Source of the DNA: Bretschneidera sinensis
Taxonomy: Eukaryota > Streptophyta > Magnoliopsida > Brassicales > Akaniaceae
Reading direction: 5' to 3'
Assembly: GCA_023935145.1 (NCBI GenBank)
Contig: CM043700.1
Coordinates: 63,940,620-64,004,619 of the forward strand
Length of the DNA stretch: 64,000 nucleotides
A model generated the notes under the pieces. The model worked only from the letters and a program-made list of their open reading frames with translations. It ran no database searches and had not been told where the DNA came from. Positions 23,287-32,781 of the stretch are shown here, in pieces (position 1 is the stretch's first letter; every line of letters starts with the position of its first letter). The position numbers and the translations under genes were made by a program.

Positions 23287-23969
23287 CGCATAGACTTTGC
23301 TGTCTCTGGACTGTAACTAACCACCACATCCTCTCTCAGCTACTGAACCTCTGCTTCTGCTCCGCATACTCCCTGATCCACCACATTTCTCCACCTGTCT
23401 TCTCCCAACACCTCTATCACCTACGTCAGCAGATTTCCCCACTAGACAGTCTACATTATTATGTCCTCCCTCACCACATACAAAGCATATCTGAGTAGGG
23501 AAATTCTGAGACAGATACCCTGTTTGATTACATCTAAAGCAAACTCTTGTCTCTCGATCATACATTAGATTACCACTTCCTCTTGGCGCCATACTTACTC
23601 CTCTACCATAGCTCCCAGTTCTCATAGCATGTCTCCCAAATCTAGGGGTCTCATTGATATTACTCTAAGCTACAGAAGTAAAAAACCCTACTTGCCTCTG
23701 ACTCTATACTATAGTTCCTTGTGATAAGGAACGCCCCTTCTGGGGTGGTTTTCCACTCTGCACACTTATACTGCTACCACCTCGTAGTGCCTCAAATCTA
23801 GACCTCTTCAGGCAATCCCTCATACCTTTAAAATCCATCAAATTCTTCTCAATCTGTAATGCTTTATCCACCATTATAGCATAATTCTCAATACCCATAT
23901 AAGAGAGTTTAGTTCGAATTCATTACGTAACCTGTCTAAAAATCTTTTACATTTTTTCTTATCTGTATT
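23287..23969 (-). pseudogene. G2 gag, C-terminal part with two zinc knuckles
   Basis: IENYAIMVDKALQIEKNLMD near 23880 is followed by a Ser/Arg/Gly-rich stretch and two CCHC knuckles: CFRCNQTGYLSQNF (last Cys lost) and CFVCGEGGHNNVDC, at about 23550-23450. G3 has both intact at 53650-53750. The upstream part continues beyond G1 at 32782. Confidence 0.83.
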
Positions 23970-24263
23970 TGTTGTGCGTTTATCCACCTAAATAAATAAG
24001 TAAATAATCGTACTTTGTTTTACTTGCAAGTGCACAAGGTCAATAGTGTAGCATAGTGTGCGAATGCAAGATCATCTCCACAGGGATTGGTAAAGTTCGA
24101 TTTAGAATTATATTTGCAATGTAAAAAGATAGAAATAATAAACTGAAGGGTGATTTGATAATAATAAAGACATAGGGCTTTGATATCCACCACTAGTCAT
24201 ACATTCCCGATTTTGTATAAGGTATCAGTGCTCTAGCTTTATTATGTGTACCTACTGGTTGCC

Positions 24264-24457
24264 AACCTAAGGGCATGGTATCTACTCCTTAAGCTATTGA
24301 TTTCCCTAAGCAACGAGTTAGGCATGGTATCTACTCTAACTCTTTTCTTCCTTAAGGGATTCAGCATGGTATCTGCTTGAGTTGTTCCTTAAGAAAACAT
24401 AGGTACTGTGGAAATCGACAACCACATGAGACCTAGGGCATGGTATCTACTCCCGGT
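24264..24457 (-). other. Four hairpins with a common 14-nt loop, left G1 LTR
   Basis: The minus-strand loop AGTAGATACCATGC (AGCAGATACCATGC in one) occurs four times. Flanking arms pair but differ: TAAGG/CCTTA near 24267-24292, GAGTTAG/CTAACTC at 24315-24342 (perfect), ATTCA/TGAGT near 24357-24382, and GGG/CCC near 24434-24453. The tract lies downstream of the TATA box, so in the 5' leader of the RNA. Confidence 0.7.
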
Positions 24458-24885
24458 TTCCCATGTTGATTAACCCGGGTATCCGGATAAGATGGTCCCT
24501 TGTTACTAATGTTAGACCCAGGACTCGGTCATCCAAATTGATCTAACTAACCCATCCATACCACATGCATACGTTGGCCTTACACATACATATGAGGAAT
24601 TTAAATAAGCACAGGTGTTAATCAAGTTAAGTAACATAAAAAGCTATGCAAAGATTTAATCAATGAATAAAAATATGGGAATGCATAACTAGGGCTATAA
24701 TCGAGCCCTATAAGAGAGTTAGTTACACATACTAACTGAAGTAAACATAATTAAACAAAACATAAGGGAGAAGAATAAACCCGAGAGAAGAGGTGTCAAT
24801 TCTCTCCCAAGCTCTCCACTCCAAGTAAAAGAAAAGAGAAAAGTGTTTACTATCTAAGGTGTGTTTTTGTGTGTGAGTTACAAGT

Positions 24886-24895
24886 GTATTTATAG
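24886..24895 (-). promoter_or_regulatory. TATA box, left G1 LTR
   Basis: CTATAAATAC on the minus strand, about 107 bases downstream of the CGATCG array. Confidence 0.65.
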
Positions 24896-25001
24896 GTCTT
24901 TGAGAAGTCCTAATAGACCCATGAGTCTTAAATTTTCCTAAAACGAAAATCTTGTATTTTCCAAAATAAGGTTCTGCAGTTTACTGTTCACGCCCGTATA
25001 T

Positions 25002-25110
25002 GTGCACTCGATCGCAATGTGTGCTCGATCGCATGTGTCCTTGCGCTCGATCGCAATATGCGCTCGATCCTACAGGTGTGCGCATGATCGTATGTGCGCT
25101 CGATCGCACT
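25002..25110 (-). repeat. Six-unit GCGATCGAGCGC-type array, left G1 LTR
   Basis: Plus-strand units read gcgctcgatcgca with variants (cactcgatcgca, gcgcatgatcgta, gcgctcgatccta). Spacing is irregular, about 14-22 bases. It lies upstream of the TATA box. Confidence 0.85.
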
Positions 25111-25296
25111 TTGTCCAGAAAGTGCTCCAGGGCTTCTAGATTTCTTCCTTAAAGTGCAAAACTGCTTATTTTTCTCCAATACCCTATAAAAACATGTAAA
25201 ACACACAAATGGAGTAAAAGATACCAAATTAACGTAATAAAGGATCTAACAAGTGTAAATAAGGGGGCTTAAATATGTATATTTAAGCGTCTATCA

Positions 25297-25311
25297 CACC
25301 CCCAAACTTAA
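25297..25311 (-). other. G1 polypurine tract
   Basis: Minus strand TTTAAGTTTGGGGGTG abuts the LTR start TGATAGAC. It is the plus-strand priming site. The same word recurs as an internal copy at 26409-26441. Confidence 0.8.
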
Positions 25312-26640
25312 ATATTGCTAGTCCCTTAGCAATACTAAATTAAAAACTAAAACAGAAATATAGATAAATCCAATGTTCATAGTGTCAATAAAAAATCTAG
25401 ATTTTACACAAAATAATGATGCGCATTCATGAGCAAGCTTAACAAGTGTAAACATATATCTGCAATGAATAAGAATTTTGAACATAAATCATATTCACTA
25501 GGTATTTTAAGATATAACAAGTTTGACTTTGGTGTGTGGTGATCAGCACATAAAAGGTTGGGTTTTCAAGAAATTCAAACAGGTAGTGTTTCGATGACTC
25601 AAGATTCACCAAACTTCCTATTTGAGTCAACAAATATGGCATAGACTTTTATTTGCGAGATTTTTGCCAAGTTAGTTCCCTTAAGCTTTCTTGATGACTC
25701 GTGTAACGAGCGTTTGGCCATTGACTCCCAAACCAGATGGTTTTAGGGCATTAGGTGTAAAGACACCCCTAAGGTCTTACTAGCTCGAGTCAATAAGGCT
25801 ACGAAACTAACTGTTTTTTTATGCTACCATTTAGAATTTTCCACCTTTTGACATGACACTCAATGCTTACTGAGGCAAGAGGGCCAGTTACTCAGCGAAA
25901 AATTCCTTTTTAATGATCACTTAAGATTTTCCACCTTTTGACGTGACACTCAATGCTTACTGAGGCAAGAAGACCAGTTACTCAGCGGAAGATTTGTTTT
26001 TATTGATCATTAGGAGCATTTTTTTCTTTTTGAGCACGAATCAATCTTTTCTATTTTTATATGCCAAAATGTCAATCTAATAGGTCATCTAGTTCACAGT
26101 CAAGCAAAAGAAACATACCAATCCAAATATCATGTCATACCCCACACAGCTATGTGCTAACGTGCTCGTGATAGTTCAAGTTAAACTTGTGAATTCTTAA
26201 ATGCCAAAAGGGCAGTGATCTAGGTTCAAAACTTGTTTATTGGCCTATATGTTCAAAGTGTTAAGCTCACTGATGAAGTCGAATCATAACATTTTGTTTA
26301 GATCACAAAAAAAAGTTTATTGGACAGAATGAACATGCATTTATCTATGAAAATAGCGACAAAACTAAAAATGTAGGACATAGTGTAGTGTGTGAATGTG
26401 TCCTCATACCCCCAAACTTAAAATGCACATTGTCCCCAATGTGTAAATAGCATGGAAAGATCTGACCTGTGAGATGGAGAGCTATATGGCTGGCATGGCT
26501 TGTAGCACGCCACCAAACTTCAACTGGATGCACGGACACTGTCCTTGAAAAAGAAAGAAAAGTAAACATAAAATGGAAAAAAAGTACTAATAACAAAATA
26601 ATAAACAAGTAAAATACTAATACTATAAAAAGGATATGCA
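25312..26640 (-). other. G1 non-coding 3' region with conserved structured blocks
   Basis: No supported ORF. 25722-25774 (minus strand) has GGTGTCTTTACACC and AAACCATCTGGTTT, two inverted repeats, and is nearly identical to G5 45971-46026. 25834-25897 and 25924-25987 are two copies of a unit ending in CTCAGCG, period 90 bases, also present once in G5 (45848-45913). 26409-26441 holds CATTGGGGACAATGTGC and TTTAAGTTTGGGGG. Confidence 0.75.
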
Positions 26641-26690
26641 GTGGGGTGCCTCCCATAAGCGCTAAGTTTTACATCTTCAGCCAGACGTGG
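26641..26690 (-). other. G1 conserved block after the last ORF (AGCGCT / TGGGAGGC / CCCA)
   Basis: Minus strand CTGGCTGAAGATGTAAAAC, AGCGCT, TGGGAGGCACCCCA. It is the counterpart of the A1 block at 900-943 and of the G5 block. Here it overlaps the end of ORF3 rather than following integrase, so it was kept when pol was lost. Confidence 0.65.
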
Positions 26691-26697
26691 TACTCTC

Positions 26698-27825
26698 TCA
26701 CTGCTGATCATCAGGTGGTGCAGTCGGAGAGGTACCGGGTGCTGGAGGTAGGCGATCAAGTATGGCCTGCAGCATGGCTTCCTGGCGCGTAAATCGTGCC
26801 TCCAAACTGTCGATGCGCTGATGTACAAGAGTGGTGGCGGCAGTGACCTCGCCTCGGAAGGAGGATAGCTCAGCTAAGAAGTGCTGGGACTCGGTGGGTC
26901 CTATATCCGAATGGTCCTCCTCCAGTACCGGGCTCATGACAGGGGCCTCGGTCTCCATGTGATCCTCCTCTACTTGCTCAGCAGCTGGAGCAGGAACTGG
27001 GGGACCTCGTGGCATGTGTGATATGCTCTGTGTCCACTGAGCCCGCCCAAAGATAGGATGCTCTCGTACTGGCCCATCACTGTGGGTCTCCTTAATCCCC
27101 TTCTTCTTGAGGATTGAGGTGAGTAGGAACGGGAAAGGGAGTCCCCAAGCATTGGCCGTGGTAGTCTGACGGCCATGTACGTGATCCGAGAACTTGTGCA
27201 GCTGGCTCCAAATGACAGACGGGATGGAGTACCAGTGGCCTCTATGGAAGGCGTATAATGTCTGAAGAAACTGGTCTCGCCGCTGTGTCTTGTGCCCCAA
27301 CGGACACACATTACGCTGGAGGATCGTATCGATGAGCCATAGTCTGGGGGGCGGCTTGGATCGGCCGGCCGCATTGTTATGCCTGTCGGCATACTGGCCA
27401 GCGCACATATCCATGATGATCTCGGCCAGGGCAAAGGACTCCGGCTGCTCCTCGATATCAGTGCCCTCAGGAGGGGACTCATCCGTGCAATGAAGAGCAG
27501 TGGCAATATCGGTACTGGTCACCTCGATGGGCGTGCCCCTAACTGAAGAGGTGAGGACCCTCGGTCTGCTGCAGTCGAAAGATAAATGCTCATAAAACTG
27601 CACTATGAGCTGGGAGTAGGCAGTGGAGCACACCGGCTTAAATAGCCTCTTCAACCCTCGGAGTCGGAGTGCTTGGACGGCCCACTGAGTGGCATCCATG
27701 TGCTGGAATATGTCGTCGATGGCAAAAGCAGTCTCGAACAACAACTCCCGTTGCTCGATGCTGGGCTGGGATGAGGAGGCACGACTGCTGAAGGCACCAG
27801 ACGTGGAAACAGATGGTCGAGACAT
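26698..27825 (-). CDS. G1 ORF3, 'putative plant transposon protein' type
   Basis: Intact, 375 codons, start at 27825 directly after a CGATCG array. It begins with a Ser-rich stretch, then VQFYEHLSF, SSVRGTPIEV, DIATALHC around residues 70-115, LWLIDTILQRNVCPLG around 160-175, and ANAWGLPFPFLLTSILKKKGI around 225-245. This order fits the domain plants often show as 'putative plant transposon protein' (from memory, Pfam Transposase_32; not checked). The last 120 residues are acidic/Pro-rich with a heptad-like helix (LSSFRGEVTAATTLVHQRID). Biochemical function is unknown. It is the best preserved frame in the window, which suggests recent use. C5 has a decayed relative in the same place. Confidence 0.72.
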   Translation of the reverse strand: MSRPSVSTSGAFSSRASSSQPSIEQRELLFETAFAIDDIFQHMDATQWAVQALRLRGLKRLFKPVCSTAYSQLIVQFYEHLSFDCSRPRVLTSSVRGTPIEVTSTDIATALHCTDESPPEGTDIEEQPESFALAEIIMDMCAGQYADRHNNAAGRSKPPPRLWLIDTILQRNVCPLGHKTQRRDQFLQTLYAFHRGHWYSIPSVIWSQLHKFSDHVHGRQTTTANAWGLPFPFLLTSILKKKGIKETHSDGPVREHPIFGRAQWTQSISHMPRGPPVPAPAAEQVEEDHMETEAPVMSPVLEEDHSDIGPTESQHFLAELSSFRGEVTAATTLVHQRIDSLEARFTRQEAMLQAILDRLPPAPGTSPTAPPDDQQ

Positions 27826-27852
27826 GCTGGTGCGTGGCTTCTGGCTGATTTG

Positions 27853-27930
27853 CGATCGATCTCAGTGGTGTGCGCTCGATCGCACACTGCTTATGCGCTC
27901 GATCGCACCTACCGTGCGCTCGATCGCACC
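27853..27930 (-). repeat. CGATCG array just upstream of G1 ORF3
   Basis: Four units (tgcgatcgatctca, gcgctcgatcgcac three times) lie 30-105 bases before the ORF3 start. It is the same word as in the LTR arrays. Confidence 0.85.
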
Positions 27931-28204
27931 CGGTTAGTATTTACGTCGAACAGCTTATGTGCACCAAACAGGCAAGCTATAGTCTTGTTAATGTGGAACT
28001 CGTTCCTACCCCTCCTGCAACCAAACAACCATTCAATCAAACACACAGTAATGTATATGTAAAATGAAATCACAGTTTCTATTTAAAATTCGTGTATGTG
28101 TACAATACCTTGTGCAATGGATGACAGAATGTGAATAGGGAGGGGGGTTGACGGAGGTGCTGGTGGAGGACGGTGGTGAGGGTAAGGTGATGATGACGTG
28201 TTGT

Positions 28205-28336
28205 GGTGGTTGGGTGCTGTGTGCGAGTGAGAGTGAGAGTGAGAGTGAGAGCAAATGTGTAGGGGGCGAGTGAGAGTGAGAGTGAGAGCAAATGTGCAGG
28301 GGGCGAGTGAGAGTGAGTGAAGGAAGTGAGTGAGTG
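28205..28336 (-). repeat. GAGAGT microsatellite (CT-rich on the sense strand)
   Basis: Repeats of gagtgagagtgagag in two blocks joined by an agggggcgagtg duplication. On the element's sense strand it is CTCACTCT-rich, as in many plant 5' leaders. The short ORFs here come from the repeat. Confidence 0.8.
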
Positions 28337-28339
28337 AGT

Positions 28340-28490
28340 TTTTTTTTATAAATGTCTCTGCCTCGAGTGCGCTCGATCGCACACGGAGTGCGCTCGATTG
28401 CACTCGTGCGCTCGATTATGTTTTTAGGACACGTTCGATCGCACTCTTGCGCTCGATCGCACTGAAGGGTGCGATCGATCGCAAGTGTGG
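28340..28490 (-). promoter_or_regulatory. Candidate internal promoter of G1: CGATCG array plus TATA box
   Basis: Six GCGATCG-type units occupy 28366-28484. On the minus strand a TATA-like ATTTATAAA (28353-28345) follows after about 13 bases, then the CT-rich microsatellite and ORF3 some 520 bases on. This repeats the layout of the LTR promoter, where the array is followed by TATA. It could drive a separate ORF3 message. Inference from layout only. Confidence 0.5.
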
Positions 28491-28653
28491 CATATCAGTA
28501 TAATTAAAAACATACCAAAAAAAGAATGACTAATTGAAACAACACAACCTTACCAGTTGTTAGTGGCTTCAGTACCACTAACCTTACTAGAGGTGCTTGA
28601 GCTTAATAGATGATCAAATTTTTACTTTGCTCAAGCACTCTCTTGCGACCGTG

Positions 28654-31050
28654 CTAGTTGTTCGGAGGGAAGCACCTAGAGCCCACCTCGTGGAGCTCTA
28701 GTGCCTGTGTTTCGGCTGTATCCTGGACTAATTCAAGTGCTATTGATAGTGTCTTCATCTCCCATCTTGACATCTGGTCAACATAATAAGGAAAAGTAGT
28801 ATGAGTAAGTGTAGGAGGTTTAATTTGTAGAGCACACTTACTTGAAGGTTTTGGTGTGTCCTTGAAAAGGTGCACATCTTTAATCACATTATCCTCCTCC
28901 GGCCTAATGTCTACTCTTGTATTTTCATGGTAGGGGAGAGTCTCCAATGTAGTGGTGCGATGGACCTGAGAAGCTTTCTCAACAACACTTTGCATGAAAT
29001 TTATATTAGAATTTTCATCATCATTACTGGTCGATTTTAATGTATTAAACATTTGAAATTGTATTTCCTCATCATTTACTCTCATTGTGATAATGCCCCG
29101 TTTTACACTAATATTAGTGTCAGCAGTTATCATAAAGGGGCGTCCTAGGATGATGGGGAGAGGTAATGGCAAAGTACATTCTTCCATATCTAATACTATA
29201 AAATCAGCAGGTATAATGAATTTTCCTACTCTTACCAACACGTCCTCAAGGATACCTCTTGGTCGTTTGATGCTTCGGTCAGCTAGTTGCAAAGTGACGG
29301 AGGTTGGTTGAAGCTCCCCAAAACCTAGTGTCTCGTATACACTGTATGGTAGCAGGTTGACACTCGCTCCTAGATCCAATAGTGCATGTTCGAATAGCTG
29401 GTCACCTAGCCTGCAAGGAATAGTAAAACTACCCGGATCTTTTAGTTTAGGTGGTAATTTTCTTAAAAGCACAGCACTTACCTCTTCAGTTAAGGCTACC
29501 ATCTCATGCTCCTGGAACTTCCTTTTGTTAGTGCAATATTCTTTTAAAAATTTAGCATATGCAGGGATTTGTTTAATGGCATCTAACAAAGGAATATTAA
29601 TCTCTACTTTCCGCAAGGTTTCAAAAATATCAATTAGTTTATTGACTTTCTTCTGTTTTACTAACCTTTGCGGGAAGGGTGGAGCATTCACCTTCTCCGT
29701 CTCACTTACCCTTGATGCTGATGGTGTCTCTTTGGACGGTGCTGTAAGCTCATCGGACCCTATCACCTTGCCATTTCTCAGGGATATCACAGCGTTTAGT
29801 TGTTGATGCCCACCAAGGTTGGGTAGTGTTTGAGCTGGGAGCTCTCCTTGCTTTCTGCTACTGAGCTCTTTAGCTAACTGTCCCATCTGTACCTCTAGTC
29901 TTTGAATTGCTTGCGCATGTGTCGCATTGGTTTGTTTTTGCTGAGTCATGAACTGTTCTTGCGACGTCATCAGTTGTCTTACTAGATTTTCGAGGTCGTT
30001 TCTTTTTGGTTCAAAATTAGCATGGGCAGTGGGCTGCTGATTTCGTTGCTGTCCTTGGTTGTTTTGATTGTTGCTTCATGAGAAATTTAGGTGATTCCGC
30101 CATCCAGGGTTGTAGGTGTTTGCATATGGGTTATTCTTTGGCGGATATTTTTTGGGTCCCACATAATTCGCTTGCTCCGGATCTGCAGATAACGGACAAG
30201 TATTAGTATTGTGATCATATTGAGAGCATATCGCACATACCTGTAGTGGTGTAGCTGAGGTAGTTTGAGCAGCCATGGCTTTTACCAATAAATCTAGTTT
30301 TCTTTCCATTGCAGTCATTTGAGGGGAAGATCCTCCATTCGTATTTACCTCATATATACCTTTACCTTTGGTCATATGTCTACCTCGAGAGGAGAATTGC
30401 TGAGTGTGTTCGCTGAGGGTTTCAAACAGTTCCATTGCCTCTTCGCTGCTTTTCTCCATAAGGACTCCTCCACAACCTGAATCAACAATACATTTATTAG
30501 TATCATTTAAACCTTCGTAGAATGCTTGTACCAGTTCATCTTGAGGTAGGTTGTGATGTGGGCATTTGAGTAGCAATTCATTGAAGTGTCCCCATGCTTC
30601 GAAGAAAAGGTCCCCATCCTTTTGTTGGAAGGATTGGATCTCCTTCCTCATTTGTCTTGTCTTTTGGGCTGGGAAGAATTTCCTCAAGAATTTGCTTGCT
30701 AACTCCTCCCAAGTGTGGATGGAAACTGTAGGCAAGGAATTATACCAAAGTTTAGCATGATCTTTCAAGGAAAAAGGGAATAGAATTAACCTTATTCCTT
30801 CTTGGTCTAGTCCTTGTATGTGCTGGAACTTGCAAAGATCAAAAAATTCTCGGAGATGTAAGTGTGGATCTTCATTAGGAGTTCCCCTAAAATGCATCAA
30901 GGCATTCAAGATTTGCAGAGATATGTAATAATTTCTCGCTGCCTCAGGTTGATATGCGATGCATGATGGTTGATCGATGTTCCGAGGCATGAAGGATTGC
31001 TCCATTGGAACTCGTGCAGGTGGTTGCTGGTTTTCGAGCTGTTCCGCCAT
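28654..31050 (-). pseudogene. G1 gag-protease, one in-frame TGA
   Basis: Gag start at 31050 (MAEQLENQQPPARVP), with LPKFHG-like LNALMHFRGTPNEDPH, ends at a TGA at 30078-30076 in NPGWRNHLNFS. A1 has Trp at that place, so it looks like TGG to TGA. The same frame continues to 28654: protease with [30 protein letters not shown] at about residues 500-640 of the joined frame. Knuckle CAICSQYDHNTNTC near residue 270. It ends with HEVGSRCFPPNN at a stop and no RT follows. One stop only; readthrough or a second start at 29970 would still give protease. Confidence 0.88.
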
Positions 31051-31420
31051 TTGTGTTTCGTTCTCGATTTCTCCTTTGTTCTCCTAAAAGTTGTCCCTAA
31101 GCCTTTGTCGGATGGTCCGTTCAAGCTCGGGATCAAGGGAAAATAATTTCGGATGTCGGGATCGAAGTCCGTGCATAAAGCAGAAAAACCAGTTTTAGTG
31201 CAGCAGTGCAACTCTGTTGCTCGGGTACTCTCTGCCCTATTTGCGATCAATCGCACAGGAGCTTGCGATCGATCTCAAATTCCACAGAAAGTGTAAGTAG
31301 GGTTTCGTGAAGTATCTGAAAGATAAAACAATTTTGATTAAGTTTTGATAAAAGATGGTAAAAATAAAATAATAACAATGATAAAATGAAAAGTAATCCT
31401 AAAAGGAACTTTTAGCGCAA
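31051..31420 (-). other. G1 leader between primer site and gag
   Basis: Non-coding. 31236-31272 holds two CGATCG units (tgcgatcaatcgca, tgcgatcgatctca) about 190 bases before the gag start. The rest is AT-rich. Confidence 0.65.
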
Positions 31421-31438
31421 TCCCCGGCAACGGCGCCA
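31421..31438 (-). other. G1 primer binding site, tRNA-Asp
   Basis: Plus strand tccccggcaacggcgcca, a perfect match to the 3' end of plant tRNA-Asp, six bases from the LTR at 31445. Confidence 0.93.
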
Positions 31439-31740
31439 AAAACTTGTTGTGCGTTTATCCACCTAAATAAATAAGTAAATAATCGTACTTTGTTTTACTT
31501 GCAAGTTCACAAGGTCAATAGTGTAGCATAGTGCGCGAATGCAAGATCATCTCCACAGGGATTGGTAAAGTTCGATTTAGAATTATATTTGCAATGTAAA
31601 AAGATAGAAATAATAAACTGAAGGGTGATTAGATAATAATAAAGACACAGGGCTTTGATATCCACCACTAGTCATACATTCCCAATTTTGTATAAGGTAT
31701 CAGTGCTCTAGCTTTATTATGTGTACCTACTGGTTGCCAA

Positions 31741-31936
31741 CCTAAGGGCATGGTATCTACTCCTTAAGCTATTGATTTCCCTAAGCAACGAGTTAGGCAT
31801 GGTATCTACTCTAACTCTTTTCTTCCTTAAGGGATTCAGCATGGTATCTGCTTGAGTTGTTCCTTAAGAAAACATAGGTACTGTGGAAATCGACAACCAC
31901 ATGAGACCTAGGGCATGGTATCTACTCCCGATTTCC
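31741..31936 (-). other. Four hairpins with a common 14-nt loop, right G1 LTR
   Basis: Loops of exactly 14 nt: 31748-31761 (arms cctaagg/ccttaag), 31797-31810 (arms gagttag 31790-31796 and ctaactc 31811-31817), 31839-31852 (arms attca/tgagt, outer arms cttaagg 31826-31832 and ccttaag 31862-31868), and about 31913-31926 (ggg/ccc, outer arms ggaaatcg 31885-31892 and cgatttcc 31929-31936). Stems differ, the loop does not. Confidence 0.72.
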
Positions 31937-32360
31937 CATGTTGATTAACTCGGGTATCCGGATAAGATGGTCCCTTGTTACTAATGTTAGACCCAGGACT
32001 CGGTCATCCAAATTGATCTAACTAACCCATCCATACCACATGCATACGTTGGCCTTACACATACATATGAGGAATTTAAATAAGCACAGGTGTTAATCAA
32101 GTTAAGTAACATAAAAAGCTATGCAAAGATTTAATCAATGAATAAAAATATGGGAATGCATAACTAGGGCTTCAATCGAGCCTTATAAGAGAGTTAGTTA
32201 CACATACTAACTGAAGTAAACATAATTAAACAAAACATAAGGGAGAAGAATAAACCCGAGAGAAGAGGCGTCAATTCTCTCCCAAGCTCTCCACTCCAAG
32301 TAAAAGAAAAGAGAAAAGTGTTTACTATCTAAGGTGTGTTTTTGTGTGTGAGTTACAAGT

Positions 32361-32370
32361 GTATTTATAG
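32361..32370 (-). promoter_or_regulatory. TATA box, right G1 LTR
   Basis: CTATAAATAC on the minus strand, downstream of the array at 32475-32592. It should start the G1 genomic RNA. Confidence 0.65.
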
Positions 32371-32781
32371 GTCTTTGAGAAGTCCTAATAGACCCATGAG
32401 TCTTAAATTTTCCAAAAACGAAAATCTTGTATTTTCCAAAATAAGGTTCTGCAGTTTACTGTTCACTCCCGTATATGTGCGCTCGATCGCATGTGTTCTT
32501 GCGCTCGATCACAATATGCGCTCGATCCTACAGGTGTGCGCATGATCGTATGTGCGCTCGATCACATTGCATGTGCGCTCGATCGCACTTTGTCCGGAAA
32601 GTGCTCCAGGGCTTCTAGATTTCTTCCTTAAAGTGCCAAAACTGCTTCTTTTTCTCCAAGACCCTATAAAAACATGTAAAACACACAAATGGAGTAAAAG
32701 ATACCAAATTAACGTAATAAAGGATCTAACAAGTGTAAATAAGGGGGCTTAAATATGTATATTTAAGTGTCTATCAGTATT

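Larger units (their letters stand above)
23970..25296 (-). repeat. G1 3' LTR
   Basis: tgttgtgcg...gtctatca, 1327 bases. It holds the four-hairpin tract (24264-24457), a TATA box at 24886-24895 and six CGATCG-type units at 25002-25110. Only short shadow ORFs occur. Confidence 0.95.
23970..32776 (-). mobile_element. G1: pol-less Athila/Tat-like element with gag-protease and an intact third ORF
   Basis: Two closely matching LTRs (23970-25296 and 31445-32776) lie in a perfect 5-base target duplication gtatt (23965-23969 and 32777-32781) within G2 gag. An Asp-tRNA primer site and a polypurine tract are present. Inside are gag-protease, then no RT, RNase H or integrase, then a 375-codon ORF, then a 1.4-kb non-coding 3' region. 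By eye the LTRs differ about once per 60-70 bases plus indels in the CGATCG array, so insertion was recent compared with G2. It needs polymerase and integrase from another element. Confidence 0.92.
31445..32776 (-). repeat. G1 5' LTR
   Basis: tgttgtgcg...gtctatca, 1332 bases. TATA (plus strand gtatttatag) at 32361-32370, CGATCG array at 32475-32592 upstream of it, hairpin tract at 31741-31936. The array also has six units, but one unit differs in place from the left LTR. Confidence 0.95.

Noticed and set aside
26970..27506. 178-codon minus-strand ORF overlapping G1 ORF3
   Set aside because: A different frame of the same DNA; ORF3 (26698-27825) carries the recognisable domain words.
27689..28067. 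Plus-strand ORFs with a repeated RSIAP or RSHL word
   Set aside because: Read-through of the CGATCG array on the opposite strand.
28033..28403. Overlapping Ser/Leu/Thr-rich ORFs, possible signal peptides
   Set aside because: They come from the GAGAGT microsatellite and lie in the G1 leader of ORF3; no conserved domain.
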